From assembly GCF_000380335.1 (NCBI RefSeq), contig NC_021149.1:1550001-1614000 (forward strand): a stretch of 64,000 bases of DNA, read 5' to 3'. The stretch comes from Azotobacter vinelandii CA. Lineage in GTDB: Bacteria > Pseudomonadota > Gammaproteobacteria > Pseudomonadales > Pseudomonadaceae. The notes under the pieces are model-generated. The model was not told the origin of the DNA and ran no database searches. It was given only the letters and a program-made list of their open reading frames with translations. A program made the translations under genes and the position numbers. Shown one piece after another: positions 36,460-45,403 of this stretch. Within the stretch, counting starts at the first letter, position 1. Every line of letters starts with the position of its first letter.

Positions 36460-38718
36460 TCAGGGGCGATGCGCGGGGGCTGGTGGGGTTTCCGTGGCAT
36501 GGGGGGCATAGGCCGGCGGCAGGCGATGGTCGCCGCGGCGTTCGAGGCTGTCGCTGTTGTTCAGCGACAACTGCTCACGGTAGGTGCGGCTGAGGTCCTG
36601 GGCCTCGTCGAAGTCGCGGACGACGTAGGGGATGATCATCACGATCAGTTCGGTGCGCGTCTCGCTGTTGCTCTGCGACTTGAACAGGTTGCCGATCCAG
36701 GGGAGGTCGCCGAGCAGCGGTACGCCATTGTCGCCTTTGCCCTTGCTGCTGGAGATCAGTCCGGCGAGCATCACCGAGCCGCCGTCGCGCAGGGTGAGGG
36801 CGGTTTCCACCCGGCGGTTGTTGATGATCGGGGTGAGGGTATCGCCGGTGCCGGTATCGGTGCTTTCGGAAAGCTCCTGGCTGATCTTCAGGTCGACCAC
36901 GCCGCTGGCCTGCACGGTGGGCTTGATGTTGAGCAGCACGCCGGTCTTGCGGTACTGCACGGTCTGGGTGATGGGCGCGTTGTCGGTGTCGGTGGACTGG
37001 GTGGTGCCGGTGACCACGGGAATCTCGTTGCCGACCTCGATGGTCGCCTCCTCGCCGCTGCGCACCATCAGCTTGGGACTGGAGCGGATCACCGCCTGGT
37101 TGTTGTCGTAGAAGGCGTTGAGGGTGGCCTTGGTCTGCCCGGCGCTGTTCAGGGCGCTGATGTTCAGGCCGCTCGAACCTATGCCGTTGGCGGTGCCGAA
37201 GATCAGTTGCTTGCTGCCGAGGCTACCGGTGATGTTCTGCCAGTCGACGCCGAGGCCTTCCCTGTCGTTGAGGTTCACCTCGGCGAGCAGCACGTCGATT
37301 ATCACCGAGGGCACCGGACGGTCCAGTTCTTCCAGGAGCGGGCGCAGCTTCAGCCATTCCTGGCCGCTGCCTTTGTAGATGATGGCGTTGCGGTTGGCGT
37401 CGACCACCACGCTGCCCTGTTCGGGGTTGCCGGCGATGCTGGTCGGGGCGCTGGCGCGGGCGTTCGCGCCGGTGCCGGTGACGCTGCGGATCGGTCCGCT
37501 GGTGGCCAGGCTTTCGCCAGTGGAGGCGCCGGTGGGGGTGACGGTGTTGCTGGTGTTGAGGCCGGTGTCCGGGATGGTCGCGCTGTAGCCGAGGGCGCCG
37601 AGCATGCTGGCGATGCCGGCGGCCTGGGTGTTGCGCACCTGGTAGAGGAACAGGCCGTTCTCCACCTGTTCCTGGCTCTGGCGGTCGAGCAGTTCGACCC
37701 ACTGGCGGGCGGTGGCGAGGATCGCCGGGTCGGCGGCGAAGACGATCAGGCGCTGCAGCTCCTTGAGCTTGAGCACGACGACGCCACCGAGCGGTGGGTT
37801 CTCCGATACGTCGTAACCCTCGGCCTGGAGCACCTTGACCAGCGCCGTGCCGAGTTCGTCGGCCGAGGCGTAGACGGGGCTGATGGCCAGGCTGTGGCTA
37901 CCCTTGAGGGCTGGCCGGTCGAACAGTTCGATGGCCTGGCTGGCCTGGCGGATGAGATCGATGGGGCCGCGCAGCATCACCGCATTGCTCAGCGGGTCGC
38001 TACTGACCTTCAGGCTGCTGCCGGCGAACATGTCCTTGAGCCAGGCGACCATGGAGTCGCTGCGCACCACGCGCATGGGGATCTGCTGGAACACGGGGCG
38101 GTGCGACATGGGCACCTCGGGCAGGGCGCCACCGCTGACCAGCAGGGGCAGGCTGTCGTTGGGGGCGTTCTGGGCGGACTGGAAGAACAGCACGCCTTCG
38201 CGTTCGGTGACGGCGACGCCGTATTCGGAGAGCACGAAGCGGGCGGTGGCGAAGAGGTCGGCCGGTGTCTGCGGTTCGCTCAGGCGCAGGGAGATCAGGT
38301 CGGTCTTGCCCTGCAGTTCCGGACTGATGCCGAAGGACAGGCCGAGGCGGTTGCCGAACACCTCGTTGATGAAGGCCGGCAGCGGGAAGTTGTTCAGGTT
38401 GAGGGTGATCGGCTCGCCGGTGAGGTCCTGGCCGAGCTTGTCGGCGCTGGCGACGACGTAGCTCGGCCCCTGCTGAAGATGCTGGCCGGGCGTCGTCTGG
38501 AAGCGCGGGATCTTGGGTGCCTGTTCGCCTCGCACCGCTTCGGCCCGCAGGGTGCTTTCGCCGGCTTCCTGGCGCATCGGCGGGCGCAGCGGGCCGGGCA
38601 GGGGCTCCGGGTTGGGGTCGATGGCGCAACCGGCCAGCAGCAGGCTCAGGGCGAGCGGGCCGAGGGAGTGGCGCGGGAGGCGCCGGGCAGGCGGTGCGGG
38701 ACGTGTACGGCGAGTCAT
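36460..38718 (-). CDS. gspD: Type II secretion outer-membrane secretin, lipoprotein type
   Basis: 752 aa. Forms the outer-membrane channel. The signal sequence ends in the lipobox LLAGC with Cys31, so the protein should be lipidated; P. aeruginosa HxcQ is the known example of such a self-piloting secretin. N domains carry LNLNNFPLPAFINEVFGNRL, NAVMLRGPIDLIRQA and VVDANRNAIIYKG. The secretin core has EVGNEIPVVTGTTQ, VLLNIKPTVQ and MLAGLISSSKGKGDNGVPLL. A Ser/Thr/Gly-rich stretch (about 395-440) is a typical linker. The ATG at 38718 overlaps the gspC stop (ATGA). Last gene of the minus-strand operon. Confidence 0.93.
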   Translation of the reverse strand: MTRRTRPAPPARRLPRHSLGPLALSLLLAGCAIDPNPEPLPGPLRPPMRQEAGESTLRAEAVRGEQAPKIPRFQTTPGQHLQQGPSYVVASADKLGQDLTGEPITLNLNNFPLPAFINEVFGNRLGLSFGISPELQGKTDLISLRLSEPQTPADLFATARFVLSEYGVAVTEREGVLFFQSAQNAPNDSLPLLVSGGALPEVPMSHRPVFQQIPMRVVRSDSMVAWLKDMFAGSSLKVSSDPLSNAVMLRGPIDLIRQASQAIELFDRPALKGSHSLAISPVYASADELGTALVKVLQAEGYDVSENPPLGGVVVLKLKELQRLIVFAADPAILATARQWVELLDRQSQEQVENGLFLYQVRNTQAAGIASMLGALGYSATIPDTGLNTSNTVTPTGASTGESLATSGPIRSVTGTGANARASAPTSIAGNPEQGSVVVDANRNAIIYKGSGQEWLKLRPLLEELDRPVPSVIIDVLLAEVNLNDREGLGVDWQNITGSLGSKQLIFGTANGIGSSGLNISALNSAGQTKATLNAFYDNNQAVIRSSPKLMVRSGEEATIEVGNEIPVVTGTTQSTDTDNAPITQTVQYRKTGVLLNIKPTVQASGVVDLKISQELSESTDTGTGDTLTPIINNRRVETALTLRDGGSVMLAGLISSSKGKGDNGVPLLGDLPWIGNLFKSQSNSETRTELIVMIIPYVVRDFDEAQDLSRTYREQLSLNNSDSLERRGDHRLPPAYAPHATETPPAPAHRP

Positions 38719-39236
38719 TCGCGGGTCTCGGTGTTTGCGGTGGCCCGCGGGGTGTCCACCGGGGCGGTCGGGGCGTCGATGGGGTCGGGATAGAGGGGCA
38801 GCGTCCCTGTCTGCCCATCGGTGTCCTGCCAATGCAGGCGAGTCGCTTCGATGCGGCTGATCCGGCGCCGTTCGTCGAGCGCATCGCCGGGCGCCAGGGT
38901 GCGGATGTTGCGCTGCGGGTCCTGGAGCAGGGCGCTGTGGCGGCGGCCCTGGCCGATCACGCCGATCAGGGTCCAGGCCTGGTGCACGCCCTTGCCGGCA
39001 GCCGCCGCCGCTTCGGCGCCCGCGGCGGCCTGTTTCGGGTCGGCCGGGGTCCTGCCGGGCCAGAAGGTGGCCAACTCGGCAGGGAGGGTGGGCTGCCGGC
39101 GTTCGAGGGGCGCGGGCCAGTTCCAGGGATCGTCGCCGGCCGATGTCGCCGGCGGGGCAGGCAGCGGCCACAGGTAGCCGATCAGTGGCAGGCCGGGTAG
39201 CAGGGCGAGGGTGGGCAGCAGAGGGCGGAGCTTCAC
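38715..39236 (-). CDS. gspC: Type II secretion inner-membrane protein, GspC/HxcP-like
   Basis: 173 aa from the GTG at 39236. One N-terminal membrane helix (LRPLLPTLALLPGLPLIGYL), then a Pro/Ala-rich periplasmic stretch and the homology-region block WTLIGVIGQGRRHSALLQDP with NIRTLAPGDALDERRRI. This small protein should link the inner-membrane platform to the secretin. It overlaps both neighbours by 4 bases. It could also be labelled GspN-like or HxcP; similarity is weak in this family. Confidence 0.75.
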   Translation of the reverse strand: MKLRPLLPTLALLPGLPLIGYLWPLPAPPATSAGDDPWNWPAPLERRQPTLPAELATFWPGRTPADPKQAAAGAEAAAAAGKGVHQAWTLIGVIGQGRRHSALLQDPQRNIRTLAPGDALDERRRISRIEATRLHWQDTDGQTGTLPLYPDPIDAPTAPVDTPRATANTETRE

Positions 39237-39823
39237 GGCGCACTCCAGGGAGCGTACCAGACGGTGGCGATCAGCGAGAAAACCAGGTGCTTGCCCTGCT
39301 GTGCCTGCACGTTGAGGCTGTCGATGCGGTAGCCGGGGCTGCCCGCCTCCATGGCGGCGATCAGGTTGTAGAGCTGTTCGCCCTGGGCGTTGCCGGCCAG
39401 GCGCAGTTGCAGGGGGATCAGGCGGCTGTCGGGATCGGCCTTGCCGGCGGTGGAGACCTCGATGCGGATCTGCTCCAGGCGCTGGCGTTCGAGCAGGGCC
39501 TTGGCATTCGCCTGGATGTCGGCGCGGGCGAAGGCTTCGCTGTCGGCGCTGCCGAACAGGGCCTTGCGCTGGTTTTCGAGCTGCGCGCGGGCCTGTTCCA
39601 GGCGTTCGACCCAGGCGTCCTGGCTGGCCAGTTGGTGGGCATCGAGCAGTTCTGCGTGGAGATCGGCGATGGCGGCATGCAATTCGTGACGGCTGTCGCC
39701 GAGCAGCAGATTCAGGTAGAGCAGGGCGATCAGCGGGATGGCCATCAGCCCGAGGCGCAGGCGCGGGTTGGCGGCCAGTTGCGCGCGACTTTTCGCCCAT
39801 TCCTGTTGCCACCATTCCTTCAT
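39233..39823 (-). CDS. gspM: Type II secretion protein GspM-like
   Basis: 196 aa bitopic inner-membrane protein. Short cytoplasmic tail (MKEWWQQEWAKSRAQLAANP), one helix (LGLMAIPLIALLYLNLLLG), a coiled-coil periplasmic segment and a ferredoxin-like C-terminal domain (RLIPLQLRLAGNAQGEQLYN). Its place between gspL and gspC supports the call. The ATG at 39823 overlaps the gspL stop. Confidence 0.8.
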   Translation of the reverse strand: MKEWWQQEWAKSRAQLAANPRLRLGLMAIPLIALLYLNLLLGDSRHELHAAIADLHAELLDAHQLASQDAWVERLEQARAQLENQRKALFGSADSEAFARADIQANAKALLERQRLEQIRIEVSTAGKADPDSRLIPLQLRLAGNAQGEQLYNLIAAMEAGSPGYRIDSLNVQAQQGKHLVFSLIATVWYAPWSAP

Positions 39824-40845
39824 TGGCGGACGGACCTGTCCGGCAGAGGGATGGCCTGGAGCGTGACCATGTCGTTGCGCGCTTCGGGCTGCACCTGCAC
39901 GCCGCCGAGCAGGCCGGTGGCATCCAGGCGCTTGACGTAGTCGCGTGGGTCGGGACTGGGATCGCGCAGGAAGATCTGCAACCGGCCGGGCTGGTAGTCG
40001 TAGCGTTGCCAGAGGCCGGCCGAGGGCGGCAGGGCTTGGCCGAGCCGGGCGATCAGTTCGCTCTGGCTGCCCTGCAGCAGATCCCGGCGGGTCTGCCAGA
40101 GCTGGCGATCCTGCAAGGCGCGGCGGCGCGCCTGGGCTTGTAGCTGGTTGTCTTCTTCGAGACCGGCGAGCTGTTCCCGCAGGTCGTGCCGCTGCCGATT
40201 CAGATCCAGCCAGGCGCCGCCCTGCAACAGCAGGCCGACGAGCAGCAGCGCGGTGCAGGCGACGAAGGCGAGTTGCTGGAGCAGTTGGCGGTCGGCGGCC
40301 TGCAGGGGGGTACGCTGCACCGGATCGAGTCGCAGGAGGTTGTCGCCGCTCTCGGGAGTGGCGTGCCAGCGGCTGTCGATCAATTGCCGGTTCTGCCAGC
40401 GCTGCCACTCCTGGTCGTGCAGGCCGGCGACCAGGCGTTCGCCCTCGTGCAGCGGAAAGTCCAGGCTGAGCGCGGAATCGGGCAGGGTGCTGTAGCGGTC
40501 GCTGGCCGGCAGACGCTGGCGCAGGGCTGCCTGGTCCCAGATCCACAGTTGGGCGCGTGCGTCCTGCCAGCAGGCGTAGTGTCCCGGTTCGGCGAAAGGG
40601 GAAAGCAGCAGCAACTGCTGGCGCAGGGCCTGGTCGCGCTTGCCGGCGGGGATCTTGTCGAAGTTCAGGCTGAAGTGCAGGCACAGGCCGCGCGACAGCA
40701 GAACGCGCGGACGCAGGCCCGGATAGGGCTGCTGCCGGATGCTGTCGCGGTCAATCGTCCATTGCTGGCTCGAACAGCGGCGGAAAAGCCAGTGATAGAG
40801 GCGCTGTGGAAGGCTGCCGCAGACTGAAAACGAAGGTGTAATCAA
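39820..40845 (-). CDS. gspL: Type II secretion protein GspL-like
   Basis: About 341 aa. A cytoplasmic part (GLCLHFSLNFDKIPAGKRDQ, QLLLLSPFAEPGHYACW) is followed by a helix (LAFVACTALLLVGLLLQGGA), a coiled coil and a periplasmic ferredoxin-like domain (LQIFLRDPSPDPRDYVKRL). The start is uncertain. No ATG or GTG lies near the expected place. A TTG at 40845 (LITPSFSV) would overlap gspK by 95 bases. The next upstream ATG, at 40914, would overlap gspK further. It should recruit the GspE ATPase to the membrane. Confidence 0.7.
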   Translation of the reverse strand: MITPSFSVCGSLPQRLYHWLFRRCSSQQWTIDRDSIRQQPYPGLRPRVLLSRGLCLHFSLNFDKIPAGKRDQALRQQLLLLSPFAEPGHYACWQDARAQLWIWDQAALRQRLPASDRYSTLPDSALSLDFPLHEGERLVAGLHDQEWQRWQNRQLIDSRWHATPESGDNLLRLDPVQRTPLQAADRQLLQQLAFVACTALLLVGLLLQGGAWLDLNRQRHDLREQLAGLEEDNQLQAQARRRALQDRQLWQTRRDLLQGSQSELIARLGQALPPSAGLWQRYDYQPGRLQIFLRDPSPDPRDYVKRLDATGLLGGVQVQPEARNDMVTLQAIPLPDRSVRQ

Positions 40846-41785
40846 TTTCCCACGGGGCGAGTCTGGAGGCGGGCGTGGATGATAGCCCAAGCCATAATGG
40901 CTGTCTGCCTTCATCGGCCCAGAGCTGGATACGCAGGAATGACGAGGCCTGGCTGGGCGTTCCCAGCGGATCGAGCGGAATAATGCGGCCGAGACGCTGG
41001 TTGGCTTCGGCGAGGTCGACGAAGGGACGCTTGCGCCGTTCGTCGGCGAGCGCCTGGGCGAGTGCGTCATCGATGCCGGAGATGGTTCGCAGGACTTCCC
41101 GGGGCGCCGTGTTGATGTTGTGCAACTGGCCGCTACGGGGGGTGATCAGCGGCAGCAGCCGGAGGAGGTCATCTTGCAGGGCGGCGCCGTCGAGCAGGTT
41201 GAAGACTTGCCCGGGGCTGATCATCAGGCGCTGCGGCGGTGGGGGAAGGCCCTGGCTGGCGTAGTCGTTGGAGACGGCACCGTTGAGGCGGCGCAGGTCG
41301 TCCCGGTCGGTGTAGTCCTGCAACTGGTCGAGGAAACGTTCGGCCTGCTGCAGGCTCAGGCCGTGCTGCTGGAAAAGTGCGCTCCAGCGCTCGCGGTCGG
41401 GGTCGAGCAGGCTGAGCAGCGAGCCTTCGTCCTGCAAGACGAAGCGGCTGCTGCCGAGGCCTTGATAGACCTGGCCATCGACCTTGAGGTGCGGTAGTGC
41501 GCCGATGTCCGGGATATCCTGGCCGCGGGAAAAGGGGTCGTCGTTGTCGGCCCGGCTGGCGGGTGCCTGCAGCAGATAGGCGTTCTGTACCCGCGGACGG
41601 GTTGCGATGATATGCAGCAGGGTGGCCAGGGTGGCTTCGCTGTCGAGTTTGCCCTGCAGGCGTTCGCGCAACCGGTAGGTCTGTTCCATGCGCTGCTCGG
41701 CGTAACCGGCGATGAAGGCGGCGACCAGGGAGAGCACCGTCAGCAGGCCGAGCACGGCGATGAGAGCGAAGCCTTTTTGTTTCAT
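40751..41785 (-). CDS. gspK: Type II secretion minor pseudopilin GspK
   Basis: 344 aa, the large minor pseudopilin that caps the pseudopilus. N-terminal prepilin motif KQKGFALIAVLGLLTVLSLV, with Gly-Phe at the cleavage site and no Glu at +5, as is normal for GspK. LQDEGSLLSLLD, DYTDRDDLRRLNGAVSNDY and HNINTAPREVLRTISGIDDA are family blocks. The ATG at 41785 shares a base with the gspJ stop. Confidence 0.9.
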   Translation of the reverse strand: MKQKGFALIAVLGLLTVLSLVAAFIAGYAEQRMEQTYRLRERLQGKLDSEATLATLLHIIATRPRVQNAYLLQAPASRADNDDPFSRGQDIPDIGALPHLKVDGQVYQGLGSSRFVLQDEGSLLSLLDPDRERWSALFQQHGLSLQQAERFLDQLQDYTDRDDLRRLNGAVSNDYASQGLPPPPQRLMISPGQVFNLLDGAALQDDLLRLLPLITPRSGQLHNINTAPREVLRTISGIDDALAQALADERRKRPFVDLAEANQRLGRIIPLDPLGTPSQASSFLRIQLWADEGRQPLWLGLSSTPASRLAPWEIDYTFVFSLRQPSTAPLSLAFPPLFEPAMDD

Positions 41786-42396
41786 CAGAGATCCCGGTAG
41801 TCGAGGCGCGGGAAGGTGCGTCCGGGCAGGTTGGCGTACCAGCGCAGCGGCGGTTCTCCGGGCGGGGTGATCTGCAGCAGGATGGCGCCGGGTATTTGCC
41901 CGTCCGTCTGCTCCGCCGCTTCGGGCCAGCGTTCCGCGGGTCCGCCCTGCAGCGAGCGGTAGACGAACTGACCCTGGCTGCCGGCCGGCCAGGTGGCGAT
42001 CACCCATTGCAACTGGCCGGGCTGGCTGTAGGTGAGTTGCAGGCGGCCGCCGATGCCTTCCTCCAGTCGCCAGGCGAAGAAGCTGACCTGCCCGGGAAGG
42101 CCGAGCAGGGGACGGTGGGTGACGCCTTCCAGACTCCGGCCGTCGCCCCGGAACTGGCGTGGCGGGTCGAGTTCGGCCTGGGTACCGGCGAGGGTCGCGG
42201 CGAACCAGCCGTAGCCGAGTTCGAGGGGGATGCTGTCGAGCTGCCGGCGCTGGACCCGTTCGTAGAGACTCAAGGCATTGCCGAAGCCCTGCATGAGCAG
42301 GCTGCCGATCAGGGCGAGCAGGGTCATGACGACCAGCAGTTCGAGCAGGGTCATGCCACGCTGGCGGGAGGGAAAGCGGAAGGCGAGGGCAGCCAT
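41785..42396 (-). CDS. gspJ: Type II secretion minor pseudopilin GspJ
   Basis: 203 aa from the ATG at 42396. Prepilin motif SRQRGMTLLELLVVMTLLAL with Met in place of Phe after the cleavage Gly and Glu at +5. The globular part has ERVQRRQLDSIPLELGYGWF and PLLGLPGQVSFFAWRLEEG. It sits 174 bp after gspI, a gap that contains a REP copy, so the operon is interrupted but probably still read through. Confidence 0.85.
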   Translation of the reverse strand: MAALAFRFPSRQRGMTLLELLVVMTLLALIGSLLMQGFGNALSLYERVQRRQLDSIPLELGYGWFAATLAGTQAELDPPRQFRGDGRSLEGVTHRPLLGLPGQVSFFAWRLEEGIGGRLQLTYSQPGQLQWVIATWPAGSQGQFVYRSLQGGPAERWPEAAEQTDGQIPGAILLQITPPGEPPLRWYANLPGRTFPRLDYRDL

Positions 42397-42487
42397 TTCA
42401 AGATCTCCGGCCGAGTATCGTCGGCCGCTTGTCGGCAAGGGTTGTGGTGGCGGATTCAGCCATGATTGGCGACGAAGACCGGAGCAT

Positions 42488-42511
42488 CGCGAACAGGTTC
42501 GTTCCTGCCAA
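42488..42511. repeat. REP sequence inside the type II secretion operon
   Basis: GCGAACAGGTTCGTTCCTGC lies in the only sizeable gap of the gspF-D operon (42397-42569). It is a short palindrome (GAAC-AG-GTTC) with the REP CGTTCCTGCC end. A similar block, CAAAGCGCCATCGACCTC, follows and is also found at 14063-14083. Confidence 0.65.
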
Positions 42512-42569
42512 AGCGCCATCGACCTCTTCGGACAGGGGAGGCTCTGCGAGACCTCGACGGGAGTGGGTT

Positions 42570-43016
42570 TCAGAGGCCATCGGTAGGGTCGGGCAGTCCG
42601 GGCTTCAGCCGGTAGTTGACGATGCGGGTATACAGGGGGGGCAGGCTGCGTGTTGTCGAGCGGGCGGTCAGGCTGACGGCGTAGAGCGAGAGCAGGAAGT
42701 TGCTGCCGCCATATTCGGGGCTGCGGGTGCTGTCGGCTTCCAGGGCGCTGGCCCGCCAGTCGACGCTGATGGTGCCGGACTCGAAGGTGCCGGTGGGACG
42801 CCGGGCCAGATCGACGGTTTTCAGGTACTGCATGGCGCTTTCGATCGCCGGGCCGGCATCGATATAGAGTTCGGCGCGTTGCAGTTGCGTCAGGCTGGTA
42901 TTGATCCAGGCGAACAGGGCCATGCAGGCACCGGCGAGGATGACCAGGGCGACGATGGCTTCGAGCAGGGAAAAGCCCCGTTGTCGTTTCGGCACCGGCT
43001 GACGGCAGGCAGGCAT
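42570..43016 (-). CDS. gspI: Type II secretion minor pseudopilin GspI
   Basis: 148 aa from the ATG at 43016. Prepilin motif KRQRGFSLLEAIVALVILAG with Gly-Phe and Glu at +5, followed by LFAWINTSLTQLQRAELYID. It forms the pseudopilus tip complex with GspJ and GspK. Upstream in-frame codons to 43238 lie inside gspH and are not used. Confidence 0.85.
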   Translation of the reverse strand: MPACRQPVPKRQRGFSLLEAIVALVILAGACMALFAWINTSLTQLQRAELYIDAGPAIESAMQYLKTVDLARRPTGTFESGTISVDWRASALEADSTRSPEYGGSNFLLSLYAVSLTARSTTRSLPPLYTRIVNYRLKPGLPDPTDGL

Positions 43017-43017
43017 C

Positions 43018-43389
43018 TCAGGAGGACCACTGGCAGAAGGGGGGCAGCAGGTGGATGCTGTAGCGGTGATCGTCGCCCTGCCAGATTTCGAGCTGGCCGC
43101 CGAGACAGGCGCCATTGCCCTGGTAGAGGATCGGCGGATTGGCCGTCGCGCGCCAGGCGCCGGGCAACTGGACGGGCGCCCCTTGCTCGTCGATGCGCAG
43201 CGTGCTGCCATCGCGCAGGGCGAGCAGGGGAAGACCATTGATTTGCCGGCGCACTTCGAGCAGTTGGTTCTTCAGGGTCAGCTTGTCGCCCATGTCGATG
43301 AAGCGGGGGGCGACGATTCCGGCGACCAGGCCGATGAGGCTGAGCACGACCAGCAGTTCGAGCAGGGTGAAGGCGCGCTGCGGGCGCAT
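43018..43389 (-). CDS. gspH: Type II secretion minor pseudopilin GspH
   Basis: 123 aa. Prepilin motif RPQRAFTLLELLVVLSLIGL. The residue before the Phe is Ala rather than the usual Gly, which is accepted less well by prepilin peptidase. The rest (NQLLEVRRQINGLPLLALRD, NPPILYQGNGACLGGQLEIW) fits a short GspH. It is directly next to gspG and gspI with 0-1 bp spacing. Confidence 0.82.
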   Translation of the reverse strand: MRPQRAFTLLELLVVLSLIGLVAGIVAPRFIDMGDKLTLKNQLLEVRRQINGLPLLALRDGSTLRIDEQGAPVQLPGAWRATANPPILYQGNGACLGGQLEIWQGDDHRYSIHLLPPFCQWSS

Positions 43390-43827
43390 TTATTTTTCCA
43401 GGATGCCGACGTCGCTGTCCTGTCCTTCGCCGCCGGGTTTGCCGTCGGCGCCGAGGGAGTAGAGGGCGAAGCCCTGCAGATTTTCGACCGGAGCCTTGTA
43501 CTCATAGGGGTTGCCCCAGGGGTCTTTCGGCACTTCGTCTTCCAGATAGGGGCCTTGCCAGTTGCGGGTGTCGCCGGGGGCCTTCATGAGGGCGGCGAGG
43601 CCTTGCGCGGTGGTGGGATAGGAGCCGACGTCGAGCCGGTAGGTCTGCAGCGAGCCGCGCAGCATCTTGACCTGCGTTTCCGCCGTCTTGACCTTGGACT
43701 TGTCCACGTTGGAGAACAGGCGCGGGCCGACCAGACCGGCCAGCATGCCGAGGATCACCAGGACGACGAGCAGTTCGATGAGGGTGAAGCCCCGTTGCCG
43801 GGTACGGCGGTGAATGAGCGGTTTCAT
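43390..43827 (-). CDS. gspG: Type II secretion major pseudopilin GspG
   Basis: 145 aa. Prepilin motif RQRGFTLIELLVVLVILGML with Gly-Phe and Glu at +5. QTYRLDVGSYPTTAQGLAAL and the calcium-site loop region DPWGNPYEYKAPVENLQGF are typical. It builds the pseudopilus shaft. It lies 21 bp after gspF. Confidence 0.95.
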   Translation of the reverse strand: MKPLIHRRTRQRGFTLIELLVVLVILGMLAGLVGPRLFSNVDKSKVKTAETQVKMLRGSLQTYRLDVGSYPTTAQGLAALMKAPGDTRNWQGPYLEDEVPKDPWGNPYEYKAPVENLQGFALYSLGADGKPGGEGQDSDVGILEK

Positions 43828-43848
43828 GGGGGTGGTGGTTTCCGTGGG

Positions 43849-45048
43849 TTAGATGGCCATGTCGTTGACGCTGGTGATGGCCAGGATGATGCCAAGGATG
43901 ATAACGCCGATGACCGAGCCGATCAGCAGGATGGCGGCCGGCTCGATGAGGGCCAGCAATTTTTTCATGCGGTTCTTGCTGTTGTCTTCGTACAGGGTGG
44001 CCAGGGAAGACAGCATTTCGGCCGCACGGCCGGTACGTTCGCCGACCTTCACCAGGTTGATGCCGGTACGGTTCAGCATGTGGGTTTCGGCCAGGGCACT
44101 GGAGACGTTGCTGCCCGAGCGGACCAGACGGATCACCTCCTGCATCGCGGCGCGCTTGCGGGGGATGCGCATGGCGTGGATCGACAGTTCGAGGGCCGCG
44201 AGCAGGTCGACCTTGCAGCCCAGCATGGCGGACAGGGTATAGGACCAACTGGCCATGTCGGTTTCGTCGAGCCAGCGGCCGATGACCGGCAGGCGTGACA
44301 GCCAGTTGGTCAGGCTGGCGCGCAGGCCGGGTCGACGCAGAGCGCCGATGGCGATGGCGAGCGCGCATGCAAGCCCGGCCAGCAACAGATCCCAGTGAGC
44401 GTTGAACCAGGTACCGGTGGTCAGGACGAAGGTGGCCAGCCAGGGCAGTTCCGTTGCGTTCTTGTCGAGCATGCCGCTGAACTTGGGGACGACCACGATG
44501 AACATGAGCAGCACGGCGGCGACTCCGGAAACCACCAGAATGGCCGGGTAGGTCAGGGCGTTGCGCAGTTCGTTGGCGGTGCGCTCGTCGTATTCCATTT
44601 TTTCCTGGGCGCGCTTGAGGGCTCCGGCCAGGTCGCCGGTGAGTTCGCCGGCCCTGACCAGGTGCAGCAGGTAGTCGGGAAGCGGCAGGCCGCAGCGGGC
44701 CAGTGCCTCCGAGAAGGATTCGCCATGTTGCAGGGCGCGGGCGATGCCGGTGAAGGCATGGTCGATCTTCTCGTGGTGGCCGGCATCGGCCATCGCTTCG
44801 ATGGATTCGGCGATGGAGACTTCGGATTCGATCAGGCGGGTGAGTTCGTGCAATGCCTGGGTGATGTGCTGTCGGCTCAGGCGAGGGGCGAAAAGGCCGG
44901 GCCTGCGCTTGTCTTCCAATGGATCGAGTTCGACCGGGACGATGTTCTTGGCCTGCAACTGGCGCAAGGCTTCGAGCTTGTCGCCGGCCTCCAGCAGGCC
45001 GGTCTGCCGTTCTCCCTGGGCATCGAAGCCTTCGTAGGCGAATTTCAT
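43849..45048 (-). CDS. gspF: Type II secretion inner-membrane platform protein GspF
   Basis: 399 aa from the ATG at 45048; a GTG at 45057 is an alternative. N-terminal FAYEGFDAQGERQTGLLEA, then two T2SSF domains with HITQALHELTRLIESEVSI and WSYTLSAMLGCKVDLLAALE, and three membrane helices including AAILLIGSVIGVIILGIILA. First gene of the minus-strand operon and divergent from gspE. Confidence 0.93.
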   Translation of the reverse strand: MKFAYEGFDAQGERQTGLLEAGDKLEALRQLQAKNIVPVELDPLEDKRRPGLFAPRLSRQHITQALHELTRLIESEVSIAESIEAMADAGHHEKIDHAFTGIARALQHGESFSEALARCGLPLPDYLLHLVRAGELTGDLAGALKRAQEKMEYDERTANELRNALTYPAILVVSGVAAVLLMFIVVVPKFSGMLDKNATELPWLATFVLTTGTWFNAHWDLLLAGLACALAIAIGALRRPGLRASLTNWLSRLPVIGRWLDETDMASWSYTLSAMLGCKVDLLAALELSIHAMRIPRKRAAMQEVIRLVRSGSNVSSALAETHMLNRTGINLVKVGERTGRAAEMLSSLATLYEDNSKNRMKKLLALIEPAAILLIGSVIGVIILGIILAITSVNDMAI

Positions 45049-45403
45049 CGTGTGCACCCCGGCTTGCTTTCGTCCGGTACCGCCCCGATCGCAGATGAAT
45101 CTGCTCCTATAGGGTAGAAGTGTCCGGCAGAAGCGAACTTGTTCGCTATGTTTCTGTTTTTACTGGTCATTGCAGATGAGTCCGCTCCCGCACCTTGGCA
45201 ATCCCTCCGGCTGCCCACCGTACTGCTCGCAGCTTCCCGCTAGGTGAAAAGCCTGGGGGATATCCACGCCCAGTCGGGGGCGGCATTGTAGAGGATCGGC
45301 GTTTTTTTGGGGAAAGCCCCGTGCTGGAAAGCTAGAATGTCCGGTTTCGTGCATGGGCGTCCCGTGGATTGGGGCTTTCCCGCTGGTATTCCGAGGGGTG
45401 GCG
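45049..45403. other. Divergent gspF-gspE control region with REP copies
   Basis: REP-like units lie at 45088-45113 (CGCAGATGAATCTGCTCCTA) and 45132-45147 (AGCGAACTTGTTCGCT). CATTGCAGATGAGTCCGCTC at 45169-45188 is a third, worn copy. Promoters for both gsp units should lie in 45190-45390; no clear hexamer pair or operator is seen. Confidence 0.55.
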